The notes: generated by a model from the sequence alone, not told the origin. A stretch of 64,000 nt of DNA from Ferdinandcohnia sp047238305 (GCF_047238305.1 NZ_JBDFMO010000001.1:3224001-3288000), one strand, 5' to 3'; numbered from the stretch's first letter, positions 17,742-26,383 are shown. Made by a program: numbers and translations.

Positions 17742-18305
17742 ATGAACAAACTTCAAGATGAAATAAAGGTTGTTATCGGAGCGGGAGAATATGTTAATAA
17801 TCCTGGTTGGATACATACACAGGAAGAAGAATTAAATCTATTAAACGAAGAAATGTGGGAAAACAGATTCAGTGAGAGTTCAATAAAAGCTATTTTGGCT
17901 GAACACGTCTGGGAACATCTTACTTACGAAGAAGGTATTGAGGCAGCGAAAATGTGTATTAAATACCTAAAACCTTCTGGCTACATTCGTTGTGCGGTAC
18001 CTGATGGTTATTTTCCGGATGAATCTTACCAAAATACTGTCCAAGTAGGGGGACCTGGACCAAAAGACCACGCAGCAGCAAGTCATAAAATAGTTCACAA
18101 TTATAAAACTTTAACAAAAATGTTTGAAAGTGCGGGATATAAAGTTAAATTGCTTGAATATTGTGATGAGGAAGGGAGTTTTCATCAGAATACTTGGGAC
18201 GGTGCCGATGGTGTAATTTTTCGTTCTAAGAAGTTTGACCCAAGAAACCAAGGCGAAAAACTCGTTTTTCCTTCTTTAATTATTGATGCTCTGAAACTAG
18301 CATAA
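17742..18305 (+). CDS. SAM-dependent methyltransferase-like protein
   Basis: This 187-residue protein begins IKVVIGAGEYVNNPGWIHTQEEELNLL, the shortened glycine motif I of the COG4627-type predicted methyltransferases, and has AILAEHVWEHLTYEEGIEAAKMCIKYLKPSGYIRCAVPDGY, with the usual motif IV-VI pattern. The first Rossmann strand is degenerate, and the substrate is unknown. The start is ATG with a weak site (CGGGGT). A GCGAT-type hairpin repeat follows. Confidence 0.75.
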   Translation: MNKLQDEIKVVIGAGEYVNNPGWIHTQEEELNLLNEEMWENRFSESSIKAILAEHVWEHLTYEEGIEAAKMCIKYLKPSGYIRCAVPDGYFPDESYQNTVQVGGPGPKDHAAASHKIVHNYKTLTKMFESAGYKVKLLEYCDEEGSFHQNTWDGADGVIFRSKKFDPRNQGEKLVFPSLIIDALKLA

Positions 18306-18343
18306 ATTATAAGTACGTGAAGACATATACTTGAACTAAAGCA

Positions 18344-18381
18344 GCGATATTCCAAGAAGGATTATCGCCTATTTTGTTGAA
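18344..18381 (+). repeat. GCGAT-type hairpin repeat, copy 1
   Basis: GCGATATTCC-aagaa-GGATTATCGC, then CTATTTTGTT. The last 20 bases are the same as in the copy at 24259. It lies just after a gene and can act as a weak terminator. Confidence 0.7.
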
Positions 18382-18474
18382 AATAGTAAGTTAGTCGTGC
18401 AGTTTTACTTTAACTTAGGTCCCCTAGAAAAGGAATTGTTACAGATACCATTAAATCATAGGGAGGAATGAAAA

Positions 18475-18852
18475 TTGAACACTATAGAGGAAGTATTAAA
18501 TGCCTATTTTATCGCATGGAATAAAGGATTCATTAGCAAGAATGGTGATGGAATTAAAGCTTATATGTCAAAGAGTTTTATAGGATATTGGGCTCATTCG
18601 AATATAGATAATCCGGAACCGTATTATTATGACTATGACCTCGATAGTGTATTAAGACAAATGGACAATGCTGAAAAAATTTTTGAAATTGCTTCAATCA
18701 CTGAGCGTAAAAATGGAGAAGAATATTTAATTTTAGGTAGAGAAACGAACACAATAAATGGTGAACCTTACTCTGCTCAATGTATGTTTGTATGGAGAAA
18801 AGAAGATAATGCGTGGAAATTATTAAGAGAATATATTGAATTGGAAAGGTAG
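18475..18852 (+). CDS. NTF2/SnoaL-like fold protein
   Basis: The product has 125 residues: MNTIEEVLNAYFIAWNKGF, SFIGYWAHSNIDNPEPYYYDYDLD, then ITERKNGEEYLILGRETNTINGEPYSAQCMFVWRKEDNAWKLLREYIE. The alpha-beta cone fold pattern, with the closing CMFVWRKEDNAWKLLRE strands, fits a DUF4440/SnoaL-type protein. It may bind or isomerise a small molecule; nothing more can be said. The TTG start follows GGGAGGA at good distance; an ATG seven bases upstream is out of frame. Confidence 0.72.
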   Translation: MNTIEEVLNAYFIAWNKGFISKNGDGIKAYMSKSFIGYWAHSNIDNPEPYYYDYDLDSVLRQMDNAEKIFEIASITERKNGEEYLILGRETNTINGEPYSAQCMFVWRKEDNAWKLLREYIELER

Positions 18853-18929
18853 GTTCTTCGTACAGTAACAGGTCTTTTCAAAAAGAAATAAAATATGAAA
18901 AGAAAATCCAGATAATAGGGGAGAGAAAT

Positions 18930-19382
18930 ATGGTCATTCGCAAACTAAATCTCAATGAACAGCCCCCAATGGATTTGTTGTTATTAGCTGACCCTTCGAG
19001 GATACTCGTTGAGGAATATATGCAAAGGGGAGAATGCTTTGTAGCTGAAAGCGACGGTCAAATCATTGGAGTATATGTACTACTCCCGACAAGACCTAAA
19101 ACGGTGGAGCTGGTAAATATAGCAGTAAAAGAAACCCACCAAGGCAAAGGAGTGGGTAAACAATTGGTAATGAATGCAATTGAAGTAGCTAAGTCGATGG
19201 TATACAGAACCATCGAAGTCGGTACTGGAAATTCAAGCATTGGACAAATAGCACTCTATCAAAAATGTGGTTTTAGAATAGCGGGTATTGATATAGATTT
19301 CTTCATTAGGCACTATTCAGATGCAATTTTCGAAAATGGAATACAGTGCAGGGATATGGTGAGATTAGCTCTAGATTTGTAG
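18930..19382 (+). CDS. GNAT acetyltransferase (YvbK-like)
   Basis: The product has 150 residues. LVNIAVKETHQGKGVGKQLVMNAIEVAK contains the acetyl-CoA loop QGKGVG, and TIEVGTGNSSIGQIALYQKCGFR is the typical second half. The sequence strongly recalls the B. subtilis protein YvbK, whose substrate is unknown. GGGGAGAG lies before the ATG. Two terminators follow. Confidence 0.87.
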   Translation: MVIRKLNLNEQPPMDLLLLADPSRILVEEYMQRGECFVAESDGQIIGVYVLLPTRPKTVELVNIAVKETHQGKGVGKQLVMNAIEVAKSMVYRTIEVGTGNSSIGQIALYQKCGFRIAGIDIDFFIRHYSDAIFENGIQCRDMVRLALDL

Positions 19383-19393
19383 GTTGAAAAAGT

Positions 19394-19442
19394 AAGTTTC
19401 TAACTAATGGGTATTAAGTATCATTGTAGAAACTTTTATTTT
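19394..19442 (+). terminator. Terminator of the YvbK-like gene
   Basis: AAGTTTCTA and TAGAAACTT form a 9-bp stem with a long loop, followed by a T-rich run. Confidence 0.7.
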
Positions 19443-19518
19443 TAAAGGAACATTTGACTATACCTAAGGAGCCGTTAAGTTAACAGGAGATAACCATTAA
19501 TAAAGTTATTCTGTAATA

Positions 19519-19540
19519 GGGACCTATCAAGGTCCTTTTT
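19519..19540 (+). terminator. Second terminator in a 330-base gap
   Basis: GGGACC-tatcaa-GGTCC followed by five T. The gap 19383-19712 otherwise holds no gene that I can support. Confidence 0.65.
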
Positions 19541-19712
19541 ACTAGTCTAGCATTTAGAAAATGCCAATTTTTTGCGGGCTAAAAACTAAAAGATAGCAAT
19601 AGCGAAAGAAGGATTATCCCTTTGAGCATTGAAGTTATAAATGTAAATGTGCATGCATTTGAATGTAATAAAAAGTTGTGTTAATCAAAATGAAGTGGGG
19701 AGGAACTATCGT

Positions 19713-20114
19713 TTGAAAGTAAATTACAAAAAGGTGTTAGGTTACTTACTATATTTTTGGGGTTTCTTTATTTTGTTCGTTTTTGTCAGCAATGTAAATG
19801 CCTATTTTCACTACATGTCGAATGAACAGTTTAGAATATATCCTTGGCAGATACTAAAAGTTTTAATTTATTTCCCAATTGGGGTTTATCTGGGACTTCC
19901 TGACTTTTTAGTAAAAATGAAAAAGAAGGGAAAATGGACACTTAATTTTTATAAGATTTTATTGGTAGGGCTACCTATGATGTATCTATCTTTTTACTGG
20001 TACATTCCCCTTTCATTCCCAATTCCCAATGTTCTAACCTTCACAAACTCTATATTTAGTTTGGGAACTATCATTGCTGGTTTTATTTTTATTAACAGCT
20101 TTAGCAAAGTATAA
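19713..20114 (+). CDS. Hypothetical membrane protein, four segments
   Basis: This 133-residue protein has hydrophobic segments at roughly residues 8-28, 44-62, 78-97 and 108-128, with lysine-rich turns (KMKKKGK). I do not recognise a family. TTG at 19713 is chosen since GGGGAGGA lies about ten bases before it. It is followed after 78 bases by a small PspC gene, possibly in one transcript. Confidence 0.65.
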   Translation: MKVNYKKVLGYLLYFWGFFILFVFVSNVNAYFHYMSNEQFRIYPWQILKVLIYFPIGVYLGLPDFLVKMKKKGKWTLNFYKILLVGLPMMYLSFYWYIPLSFPIPNVLTFTNSIFSLGTIIAGFIFINSFSKV

Positions 20115-20192
20115 AAAAATAGAAAAGTTGTAGTGTCAAACAAGTTTATGAACCAATTAAGTAACATAACAATACTTAGAGGGGGAATTGAA

Positions 20193-20366
20193 ATGTTACA
20201 AAAGTTTTCTAAATCAATCACTGATAGGGCCCTATTTGGAGTATGTGGAGGAAAAGCTGAGTCTCTTGGTATTTCTCCCCTAATTGTAAGGACTATTTTT
20301 TTCGTAACTGTTGGGTTTTCTATCTATTTGTATATATTTTTAGCAGCCGTATTACGAGATAAATGA
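20193..20366 (+). CDS. Small PspC-domain membrane protein
   Basis: 57 residues: FSKSITDRALFGVCGGKAESLGISPLIVRTIFFVTVG followed by one membrane segment and a short charged tail. The GVCGG...A...G(I/V)...LVR pattern is the core of PspC domains, which sense or mediate membrane stress responses. This is a minimal version with a single span. The ATG at 20193 follows GAGGGGG. It stands upstream of another small membrane protein. Confidence 0.8.
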   Translation: MLQKFSKSITDRALFGVCGGKAESLGISPLIVRTIFFVTVGFSIYLYIFLAAVLRDK

Positions 20367-20420
20367 CCCTCGTAATTTCTTATCGAACTTTAGTTAATGG
20401 TGTTTTGAGGAGGTTTTAAC

Positions 20421-20945
20421 TTGGTTAAGAATCAACAATATAAAAGTATACTGTTAGCTTTTTTATTTACTTTAGTACTATTGGTGATCCTTAACGTAAT
20501 TCCACCTCTTCAAACGGTAAGGTTTATTGAGCAGTTACATTCGTCGAGAGGAGGAAGTTTATTGGTTACTAATATAGTGATTTTCTGGATTGTCTGGGGC
20601 GTATTATTTATGTACTTCTTAACACCATGTAAAAGTTTGGTAACTTTTGAATCTCACAAAGACAGTGATATAGCATTTAAAAATGTTTTTAAAGAAAGTT
20701 TAACTAAAATTGTGATGCATAAAAAAGCGATTCTTGCTCTACTAATGTTGATCATTACTTTAGTTTTTATCTGGTCTTATTACTCACAACTTGAATGGTA
20801 TAATCTTGCTCATGGTGTAGGGGAAGTGTCTACAGAACCAAAATTTTTAGGAATATACTACATCGTAAGTGTAATAATATATTCGGTACTACTCTTTCTT
20901 TTTTTAGCACTTAGAAGAACCTTTTCGTTAATAAAAATGCCTTAA
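20421..20945 (+). CDS. Hypothetical membrane protein
   Basis: The 174-residue product has four hydrophobic segments (about 8-26, 47-66, 95-113 and 142-163) and a loop carrying a histidine/aspartate-rich SHKDSD stretch. I do not recognise a family. The TTG start follows GGAGG by ten bases. It lies 54 bases after the PspC gene and may be co-transcribed. Confidence 0.62.
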   Translation: MVKNQQYKSILLAFLFTLVLLVILNVIPPLQTVRFIEQLHSSRGGSLLVTNIVIFWIVWGVLFMYFLTPCKSLVTFESHKDSDIAFKNVFKESLTKIVMHKKAILALLMLIITLVFIWSYYSQLEWYNLAHGVGEVSTEPKFLGIYYIVSVIIYSVLLFLFLALRRTFSLIKMP

Positions 20946-21018
20946 GATAAAGTTCACGTTATAATGATGGCAAAATATACAAAAGGTATTTATTATTTGA
21001 AAGGTGTGAGTAACAAAA

Positions 21019-21840
21019 ATGCATAGTTGTATAGGACTTTCTGGAAGTGTAATTATGACAGATCCAGATAAATTTCCTTTATTATTTAGTAATGAGAATG
21101 TGAGTCATATAGAGATTGGTGAGTTTCCAAGCGAAGGGTCTTTAAAAAATTTCTTAGAATTGTTACATAAGAAAAATCTTACATTTGGTCTACACTCCCC
21201 TTTGTATAGAAATCAAAGTAAATATGATTTGCTAGAAAAAGTACAATTTGAACCTGAACAGGCTTGGGAACAGTTTCAATCAGAAGTTAAATTTATGTCC
21301 CAATTAGGGGCTGAATATATCTTAGTTCACTTTCCTTATTTTAAAGTAGAAAATGACATAGATACATCTGAAATGATCGAAATTGGCTTAAAAAGATTAC
21401 ATGAGCTTCAAGAAAGGTATTCGATATCTATTGTTTGTGAACCGAAACTGGGACTTAACAGATCAGCGTTTGGGATAAAAGCTCTTGATCAATTTCCAAT
21501 TGAGATTTGGGACAAGTATGGCATCAAACTTTGCATAGATATAGGGGATTACTTGTTAGCGACTGGTGACAAAGCGTTAGATTATGTAACGAAGTGGAAA
21601 AGGCATATAAAAGTAGTTCATTTACACAATGTAGAGTTTCATAATAATAAATACATATGGGTACCTGTTCACCCATCTCATGAAAAAGGCAATTCACATT
21701 TTAAGGTAAAGGATTTAATTTATCAGCTGTCGAAAAGTTCCGGTGTGTTTTTTATCTTCGAACATACACCACATACAAATCCTACAGAAGCATTTGTCAA
21801 TGAGGGAATTAGTTGGGTAAAAGAAATCATTAGAGGATAA
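21019..21840 (+). CDS. Sugar phosphate isomerase/epimerase-like TIM barrel protein
   Basis: The product has 273 residues. The strand pattern HIEIGEFPSEG, FGLHSPLY, YILVHFPYF, IVCEPKLG, KLCIDIGDY, VVHLHNVEFHNNKYIWVPVHPSHEKG and FIFEHTP follows the AP-endonuclease-2/xylose-isomerase-like barrel, with His, Glu and Asp residues at the ends of strands suited to bind divalent metal. Members are sugar epimerases or endonuclease IV relatives; the length and lack of DNA-binding loops favour a sugar or inositol enzyme. The substrate is unknown. A GCGAT hairpin follows. Confidence 0.78.
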   Translation: MHSCIGLSGSVIMTDPDKFPLLFSNENVSHIEIGEFPSEGSLKNFLELLHKKNLTFGLHSPLYRNQSKYDLLEKVQFEPEQAWEQFQSEVKFMSQLGAEYILVHFPYFKVENDIDTSEMIEIGLKRLHELQERYSISIVCEPKLGLNRSAFGIKALDQFPIEIWDKYGIKLCIDIGDYLLATGDKALDYVTKWKRHIKVVHLHNVEFHNNKYIWVPVHPSHEKGNSHFKVKDLIYQLSKSSGVFFIFEHTPHTNPTEAFVNEGISWVKEIIRG

Positions 21841-21852
21841 CCCAAATATGTT

Positions 21853-21888
21853 GCGATAATCTAAAAATGGATTATCGCTTGTTTTTGT
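21853..21888 (+). repeat. GCGAT-type hairpin repeat, copy 2
   Basis: GCGATAATC-taaaaat-GGATTATCGC then a T run. It is a near-perfect stem and probably terminates the upstream gene. Confidence 0.75.
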
Positions 21889-21955
21889 TGAAGAAGGTGA
21901 AATTAGCTAATGTGTCGAATGTTTAGTAGTATTGGAAAAATCAGGGGGATTCTCA

Positions 21956-22132
21956 ATGTTTTGGTATATAGCAACTATTATATTTGTTATCTATGTAATA
22001 TATAGTCTTTCATCTATTAAATATCAATTAGGATTAATTTCAAAACATCTACATGTTAAAGAAGAACAGATGGAAAAGGTAAGTAATGATGAGATTGAGA
22101 AACAATTAGAAGAAGATTTAAAACAGAAATAA
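21956..22132 (+). CDS. Small membrane protein with coiled charged tail (58 aa)
   Basis: MFWYIATIIFVIYVIYSLSSI forms one membrane segment, followed by a helical, Glu/Lys-rich tail ending NDEIEKQLEEDLKQK. The ATG at 21956 has CAGGGGG well placed. It has no known family; similar tiny bitopic proteins are common in Bacillus. Confidence 0.6.
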   Translation: MFWYIATIIFVIYVIYSLSSIKYQLGLISKHLHVKEEQMEKVSNDEIEKQLEEDLKQK

Positions 22133-22133
22133 G

Positions 22134-22166
22134 GGTGCAATAATCCAAGTAAGATTAAAGCACTTT
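22134..22166 (+). repeat. Diverged GCGAT-type hairpin (copy 4)
   Basis: GTGCAATAATCC-aagtaa-GATTAAAGCAC followed by TTTTTGTTGA. The stem is weaker than in the other copies but the position, directly after a gene, and the TTTTTGTTGA tail match. Confidence 0.5.
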
Positions 22167-22238
22167 TTGTTGACATGAGCCTCTTTTAAACAAGTAATTA
22201 CAAATTTGTTAAGTCCAATAAAAGGGAGGAATTTAACA

Positions 22239-22913
22239 TTGAAGATCGGACTAGTAGGTGATAGTTTAACGGAAGGTCGTCCGGGAGTGTCTTTTGTGAA
22301 CATTTTAAAAGAAAACTATCCAACTATTTCATTTGATAATCTCGGCAAACCAGGGGAAACAGTAAAAAGTTTGCATACACGTTTAATAAAAACAAAATTA
22401 GATTATGATCTTATTTTCCTTTGGATTGGAGTCAATGATGTTTATTCAAAATTGTTGAGAGTCCAAGCGCAGCCTGTTGCAAACGATCCTGAAGAATTTA
22501 AGGAGTACTACAACAAAGTATTAGAAATGGTTGCAGCGTCATCTAAACAGGTGGTTACAGTTTCGCCAGCCTTAGTGGGTGAAACTTCACAGAATGAATC
22601 AAATAAAGAAATAAAAAAATTATCCTCCATCATCGAATCCCTCTCTAAAAATCATGTAAATGTAAGTTTTCTGGATATGCATTCCGTATTTGAGAAACAC
22701 CTCTCTAGAGTAACTAGTTCAGATTACGTAAATATCAAAGTGATGAGAGTGATGTTTGATGTTCTCCTATATAAAAATCCAACTAGTATTGACCGGTTAT
22801 CACAAAAACGAGGACTTCATTTCACGTTAGATGGTATACACTTAAATAGTACTGGTGCAGCACTTGTAGCAGACGAATATTCGACTATGATAGACCGACT
22901 CCTTCAGCCATAA
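22239..22913 (+). CDS. SGNH/GDSL-family hydrolase
   Basis: The product has 224 residues. Block I is IGLVGDSLTEGRPG with the catalytic Ser; block II Gly is in DNLGKPGETV; block III is LIFLWIGVNDVY (G-x-N-D); and block V is LDGIHLNSTGAALVA with catalytic Asp and His. It should be an esterase, lipase or sugar-O-deacetylase acting without a signal peptide, so in the cytosol. The TTG at 22239 follows GGGAGGA; earlier frame extension has no site. It is a single-gene unit. Confidence 0.88.
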   Translation: MKIGLVGDSLTEGRPGVSFVNILKENYPTISFDNLGKPGETVKSLHTRLIKTKLDYDLIFLWIGVNDVYSKLLRVQAQPVANDPEEFKEYYNKVLEMVAASSKQVVTVSPALVGETSQNESNKEIKKLSSIIESLSKNHVNVSFLDMHSVFEKHLSRVTSSDYVNIKVMRVMFDVLLYKNPTSIDRLSQKRGLHFTLDGIHLNSTGAALVADEYSTMIDRLLQP

Positions 22914-23061
22914 ATACTTAATGCGCTACAAAAACCGAAATTCTCAAATTAACTTGTGATGCTCTTATTCTTGAAATCCTTTAAGAGGGGGAGTCAATTC
23001 GTGAATAAGAAACACCTTTTCTAATCAACTTAGTAATAACAAAATTAGAAGTAGGTGTAGT

Positions 23062-24168
23062 ATGGAGAGAAATTATTTTCGAACATTCACCATCATTTCG
23101 TTAAGCATGTTCTTATTGCTATTGTCATCGTGTAATCAGGTAAAAAATGAAGAGGAACCCAAAAATGAAAGAACTCCCCGTGAAGTGTTAGGTTTCTACA
23201 CAGAACAGGAAGGAACGTATCCAGGCTCTCAACCTAAAGTTAACTCGCAATTCACCAGTTTAAGCAGCATTGCGCCTTTTTGGTATAAGCTTGATGATAA
23301 TCGTCCAGGCAATCTTATCGCTTCCGTTTCATCAGATCATAAACGAAAGGTTATTCAGAGTGCTCATAATAAAAACCTGAAGGTATATATGGTTGTACAT
23401 AATCTCTTCTATGAAACCGTGGAGAAAGGAAAACAAGTAGCGAGTAATGTACTTAATAACAATAAAAACCGGTATATTTTCATTCAGAACCTACACAATG
23501 AAATAGCTCAGTTTAAATATGATGGTATCAATATCGACATGGAAAATTTGAATTTGACTGACAAAGATTCCTTTAGTCTGATGATAAAAGAATTGTCCGA
23601 TTCTCTGCATCGTGATGGAAAAGTATTGACGGTTTCAGTCCCGGCAAACACTGGCGATTCCCGCGCCAATCCCTGGTCTCCGTGGTTTGATTACGAAAAA
23701 CTTGGCCAATATTCGGATGGGTTAATGATTATGACCTACGATGAACACAACCCAAGAACAAAACCTGGTCCAACAGCATCAGTTGATTGGACGGAAGCAA
23801 CGATTCGTTATGCCTTGAAACAGAGAGTACCACCATCAAAGATTTTACTCGGGATCGCAGGTTATGGATGGGACTGGGATACAACAGCAGACAAAGGTGA
23901 ATATAGCTCTTATGCACAGTTAATGGATCAAAAAGAAAAGTATAAAGCGAAAGTGATTTGGGATTCCGATTCTCAAACACCTCATTTCAGTTACGTAGAT
24001 AATGAACAACATAGCCACCAGGTATGGTTTGAGGATAGCAAGAGTCTTCGGTTTAAGTTAGACCTTGTAGAAAAATATGATTTAAAAGGAATCGGGATTT
24101 GGCGACTTGGTTTAGAAGACCCAGCGTACTGGACGACCATACCAGAGAAAATAGAGGTAAAAAAGTGA
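23062..24168 (+). CDS. Lipoprotein glycoside hydrolase family 18 (YaaH/YdhD-like)
   Basis: This 368-residue protein has a lipoprotein signal with lipobox LLSSC (Cys 24), so it is anchored outside the membrane. The GH18 barrel motif DGINIDME gives the catalytic Glu 161. SDGLMIMTYDEHN and VPPSKILLGIAGYGWDWD are further barrel motifs, and IGIWRLGLEDPAYW closes the domain. It has no LysM repeats, unlike spore proteins YaaH and YdhD. It likely cleaves beta-1,4 bonds of N-acetylhexosamine polymers such as peptidoglycan or chitin. The ATG has a weak AGGTG. It is a single-gene unit. Confidence 0.88.
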   Translation: MERNYFRTFTIISLSMFLLLLSSCNQVKNEEEPKNERTPREVLGFYTEQEGTYPGSQPKVNSQFTSLSSIAPFWYKLDDNRPGNLIASVSSDHKRKVIQSAHNKNLKVYMVVHNLFYETVEKGKQVASNVLNNNKNRYIFIQNLHNEIAQFKYDGINIDMENLNLTDKDSFSLMIKELSDSLHRDGKVLTVSVPANTGDSRANPWSPWFDYEKLGQYSDGLMIMTYDEHNPRTKPGPTASVDWTEATIRYALKQRVPPSKILLGIAGYGWDWDTTADKGEYSSYAQLMDQKEKYKAKVIWDSDSQTPHFSYVDNEQHSHQVWFEDSKSLRFKLDLVEKYDLKGIGIWRLGLEDPAYWTTIPEKIEVKK

Positions 24169-24258
24169 TGGACTGATCATCCAAATCTTGAATATATTTG
24201 AAACAAAGGTTTGTATGGTTTCATTACATTAAAAAGCTATTCCTTAGTTACAACGTGT

Positions 24259-24290
24259 GCGATTCCGAGGAGGATTATCGCCTATTTTGT
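24259..24290 (+). repeat. GCGAT-type hairpin repeat, copy 3
   Basis: GCGATTCC-gag-GAGGATTATCGC then CTATTTTGTT. It shares AGGATTATCGCC plus the TATTTTGTT tail with the copy at 18344. Confidence 0.65.
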
Positions 24291-24314
24291 TAAAGTAATT
24301 AGGGTAAAGAGGCA

Positions 24315-24398
24315 GAATACTTAAATAAGGCGATCATTAAATTGGTCGTCTTTTTCTGTAAAATAATTCAAATATCAATGGAATATTATGTTAATATT
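24315..24398 (+). repeat. Duplicated terminator-promoter cassette, copy A
   Basis: It begins AATACTTAAATAAGG, continues with hairpin GGCGATCA/TGGTCGTC plus T run (24329-24355), and ends at TGGAATATTATG with TTAATATT. The same order occurs at 26204-26284. With the hairpin at 24259 it fills the 330-base gap before the next gene. Confidence 0.6.
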
Positions 24399-24512
24399 AG
24401 GTTGCGAATGGGTGAGCAGATTTATTTTATTAGTACTCTTTATTTTACATCGTAAAATAGGATTTTTAATTAAAATGAGGAATACTTTGGAGGGAATTAT
24501 GGTTAAAAATAA

Positions 24513-24989
24513 TTGATGATTTTTGGGGTAACGCTACTTGTCCTTGTATTAATTGCCATTCCTATTAACAAGTTTTTTAGTAATCCAAATTTTATGAAGG
24601 ATGAATGGACAGGAGAACCACCTGATATAAAGCTAGTTTTTGAGGAAGAGCAAATAATAATGATGCACTCAAATGTGAACTGGACTAGACCGGATAGATC
24701 ACAAAGCAAATTAGAAAAAAATCCTGTTGTAGCGGCTGAGGAATATTCCAATAATAAAAAGTTGCCCCGTGAAAGTAAAGTGAAAATTATTGTTATCGAT
24801 CATGAAAATAAGCTAGATAATGCTATTCTAACGGCATTTCTATGGGAGAATACAAAAAAGAACGAAGAACTTGAGATTCATAATGAGTATCTACTACTTC
24901 CAAATAAGATAGGTAAATTTACTTTGGCTATTAAAGTTAAAGATGAAAAAGGGTATGTAGAAAGTGTCACTAATATTGAATTATATTAG
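24513..24989 (+). CDS. Hypothetical exported or membrane-anchored protein; start possibly frameshifted
   Basis: This 158-residue product opens with one membrane segment (MIFGVTLLVLVLIAIPINKFF), then a hydrophilic domain with beta-rich ends (KFTLAIKVKDEKGYVESVTNIEL) resembling an Ig-like strand pattern. The strong site GGAGGG lies before another ATG at 24499, which is read in a different frame for only five codons (MVKNN, stop). One missing base between them would join the two into a normal start. Alternatively the short frame couples translation to ATG 24513 through the TGATGA overlap. The function is unknown. Confidence 0.6.
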   Translation: MMIFGVTLLVLVLIAIPINKFFSNPNFMKDEWTGEPPDIKLVFEEEQIIMMHSNVNWTRPDRSQSKLEKNPVVAAEEYSNNKKLPRESKVKIIVIDHENKLDNAILTAFLWENTKKNEELEIHNEYLLLPNKIGKFTLAIKVKDEKGYVESVTNIELY

Positions 24990-25073
24990 TATATGAAAAA
25001 ATAATTAAACAAACGAAGCAGTTATGCTTTATAAGGCAATATTGAAATTGTTTTAATTAAATGGGGGGCTTAG

Positions 25074-25466
25074 ATGATACTAAGAAAATTTTTAGGATTT
25101 GTTTTAACCACTCTCTTAACTGGATTATTTCTCACTCTTTTTTTTGCAATAATGGATGGCTTTGATAATTTATTTGCTGCATTTGGTATTCTTCTTGTAG
25201 GTACAGCACCATTTATGCTTCTCATTGGCTTACCAGTATCTATCTTCTCCGATTATCTAACAAAGAATTTAAACGGCAAACAAAGATTTAAAAAGGCATT
25301 TTTGATTTATATTATCTTTGGCCTAATCATTGGATTAGTTCTTTGTTTCTTTTTTGAGCATTTCTTTCTTGTTGTAATAACAATAGTAGCCTCATTAATA
25401 TTCTGGATAGTTGATGAAATTTTGAGAAAGAAACTAACGAAGCAAAAGAATTTTTCTTTAAAATAA
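25074..25466 (+). CDS. Small membrane protein, possibly UPF0715-like
   Basis: The product has 130 residues and four hydrophobic segments (about 5-24, 33-55, 76-95 and 98-117), with basic loops KNLNGKQRFKK and RKKLTKQKN. The layout is like small Bacillus UPF0715 proteins, but the likeness is weak. The ATG follows GGGGGG. The next membrane protein begins 29 bases after the stop, so both are likely in one operon. Confidence 0.65.
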   Translation: MILRKFLGFVLTTLLTGLFLTLFFAIMDGFDNLFAAFGILLVGTAPFMLLIGLPVSIFSDYLTKNLNGKQRFKKAFLIYIIFGLIIGLVLCFFFEHFFLVVITIVASLIFWIVDEILRKKLTKQKNFSLK

Positions 25467-25495
25467 CTAATTCATAATTAATTCAGGGGGTGTCT

Positions 25496-26146
25496 ATGAA
25501 ACAAATAATTTGTACGACTCTGTTTTTTGTACTCTTTCTGGTTCTTCATACGCTTGTATCCTGGTTATTTCCGTTTTTATTTTATGTATGGTACGTAGTT
25601 TGGCCAGTGATTGGACTGGTTTCTTTATTAGTATGCAAGTTTATCTATAATTGGTTAGAACGACAGGAAAAAAGGTATTTACCACCTAAAAGACAAGCAA
25701 CAGTCTTTTTCTCCTTAGTGTTTGTAGCAATTTCTATATTTGGTTTTCAATACTGGAATAGTTATCAAGAAAAATCGTTGAAAGATGTATTAGACAGGTA
25801 TAGTTATCCAAAAGAAATATCAATAGACACTTATAGTTATCTGAAAAAAATATCTATAAATACAAATATGGATTCTTGGAAAATCAGGGATTCCCAAACT
25901 ATTAGTGAATTAATGGAGTTTTTATCCCAATATAAGGTGAAGAAAACGAGAAAAGAGCGTGAATATCAAATTTCCGAATCCACCTATGAAATAATGTGGA
26001 AGAATGAAAAAGGTCTTAATGGACCAGCTATGGTGATGATAAAAATTGGGGAGAACCATATTTGGATAATAGGGGAGGATCATTACAATGTGTTAAATGC
26101 TCCTGTGGATATCGGGAGGATAAAAAGCTATAGTTCGAGAGATTAA
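25496..26146 (+). CDS. Hypothetical membrane protein
   Basis: This 216-residue protein has three hydrophobic segments (about 3-22, 26-50 and 68-86) followed by an outside or cytosolic domain of 130 residues with MIKIGENHIWIIGEDHYN near the end. I recognise no family. GTG 25490 overlaps the AGGGGG site, so ATG 25496 is used. The gene follows the small membrane protein at close range. Confidence 0.62.
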   Translation: MKQIICTTLFFVLFLVLHTLVSWLFPFLFYVWYVVWPVIGLVSLLVCKFIYNWLERQEKRYLPPKRQATVFFSLVFVAISIFGFQYWNSYQEKSLKDVLDRYSYPKEISIDTYSYLKKISINTNMDSWKIRDSQTISELMEFLSQYKVKKTRKEREYQISESTYEIMWKNEKGLNGPAMVMIKIGENHIWIIGEDHYNVLNAPVDIGRIKSYSSRD

Positions 26147-26203
26147 TATGTTATTTTATGAGCGAAAGAGTCAGAAAATAAATTTTTTTTACTATCGGGT
26201 AGC

Positions 26204-26284
26204 AATACTTAAACAAGGCGATCATAATGGTCGCTTTTTCTTATTTAAAATTTTTATATTAAATTTGGAATATTATGTTAGTAT
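26204..26284 (+). repeat. Duplicated terminator-promoter cassette, copy B
   Basis: AATACTTAAACAAGG, hairpin GGCGATCA-taa-TGGTCGCT plus T run (26217-26241), and TTGGAATATTATG with TTAGTAT. It matches copy A in order and spacing, upstream of the effector-binding gene at 26384. Confidence 0.6.
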
Positions 26285-26383
26285 GGTGGTAACAGATTTT
26301 ATACTAGGAGCAGATATATAGTATTGGAAGGTAAGATACTAGTTTATTACTAGAAATATGAAGTATTTACAGGGGATGAAGAA

